From assembly GCF_001861355.1 (NCBI RefSeq), contig NZ_MASN01000004.1, forward strand, positions 1 to 64,000: a stretch of 64,000 nucleotides of DNA, in the 5' to 3' direction. Source of the DNA: Natrialba sp. SSL1 (lineage in GTDB: Archaea > Halobacteriota > Halobacteria > Halobacteriales > Natrialbaceae). Position numbers and translations under genes: made by a program. Each line of letters opens with the position of its first letter. Within the stretch, counting starts at the first letter, position 1. Under the pieces are notes generated by a model that worked only from the letters and a program-made list of their open reading frames with translations, searched no databases and was not told the origin of the DNA. This document shows, piece after piece, positions 63,779-64,000 of the stretch.

Positions 63779-64000
63779 TCAGTCGTCGTGGTGCCCAAGA
63801 TACGCGGTCGCGTCGAGTTCGACACGCACGTCCTCCGGAAGACGCGACACCTCTACGCAGACACGCGCTGGTGGATCCTCACCGAACTGCTCACCGTAGG
63901 CCTCGTTGACCCGCTCGTAGTCCTCGAGATCGGTCAGATAGACCGTCACCTTCACCACGTCGTCGAGTCCGTCGCCGCCGGCTTCGTCGACGACTGCCGC
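63779..64000 (-). CDS. RidA family enamine/imine deaminase, 3' part
   Basis: The last 73 residues and the stop of a RidA/YjgF-type protein; the 5' end lies beyond the window. The minus strand reads [20 protein letters not shown] then [20 protein letters not shown], with the conserved Arg of the RidA pocket, ending AYLGHHDD. RidA hydrolyses reactive 2-aminoacrylate-type enamines made by threonine/serine ammonia-lyase. Such an enzyme is encoded at 40285-41577. Confidence 0.85.
   Translation of the reverse strand, partial: AAVVDEAGGDGLDDVVKVTVYLTDLEDYERVNEAYGEQFGEDPPARVCVEVSRLPEDVRVELDATAYLGHHDD

Noticed and set aside
1..64000. CRISPR arrays, tRNA or rRNA genes
   Set aside because: Only short degenerate tandem repeats without spacers were seen. 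No cloverleaf with a GGTTCGAATCC-type arm was recognised on reading.

Overview
The window is chromosomal DNA of a haloarchaeon. The proteins are strongly acidic, and many families are haloarchaeal: a HalX response regulator, DUF5305, DUF1102, DUF7344 and DUF7504 proteins, Tat lipoproteins, a cba/ba3-type oxidase and NirK/NosZ. Promoters are TATA-type with short or absent leaders, and coding DNA is GC-rich. The 8-mer palindrome ACTCGAGT recurs about 40 times by eye. I would place it among the Natrialbales (Natrinema/Haloterrigena/Natronorubrum-like), but the genus is a guess. No rRNA, tRNA, CRISPR array or intact transposase was seen.

Layout. (a) 0.1-3 kb: a PAS-rich histidine kinase with a degenerate receiver, divergent from a HalX response regulator. 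(b) 3.1-11.2 kb: a surface-export module. It holds a DUF5305 protein, an ER-type (SipW-like) signal peptidase, a CARDB protein and a DUF1102 subunit on the minus strand. Opposite them are a DUF7344 regulator, a second DUF1102-like protein with a bactofilin-like repeat tail, a beheaded third DUF1102 paralogue and a DUF7504 ATPase. (c) 11.4-20.3 kb: a spermidine/putrescine-type ABC importer, two class III aminotransferases, a methylmalonate/malonate-semialdehyde dehydrogenase and an Lrp regulator, consistent with amine or omega-amino-acid catabolism. (d) 20.3-24 kb: a more AT-rich patch with an ABC-2 exporter, a methyltransferase and probable IS debris. (e) 24-30.3 kb: a cba-type terminal oxidase beside a FixI/CcoI-like copper ATPase.

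(f) 30.4-41.6 kb: a probable ectoine hydrolase (DoeA) with glutamate dehydrogenase, a lone AAA-ATPase/nuclease-like protein, a 2-hydroxyacid oxidation pair, and an M20 amidohydrolase coupled to threonine ammonia-lyase. (g) 43.6-54.7 kb: a denitrification block with nirK, a cupin, a MIP18-like protein, a 12-TM membrane protein, a CGCGG RiPP-precursor-like protein and nosL-nosY-nosF-nosD-(membrane protein)-nosZ. (h) 55.2-64 kb: a class III aminotransferase, a BCCT solute transporter, a second M20 amidohydrolase, a rubredoxin-like protein, an MFS carrier, a PNPOx-like protein and the 3' end of a RidA gene.

Regions f and h look functionally connected. A BCCT carrier, an ectoine hydrolase, M20 deacylases, class III aminotransferases, glutamate dehydrogenase and RidA together could import and degrade ectoine or related compatible solutes. 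A shared short motif (CATACACAGATT / AGATTGTGT) lies upstream of three of these transcription units. All functions here are inferred from sequence reading alone.
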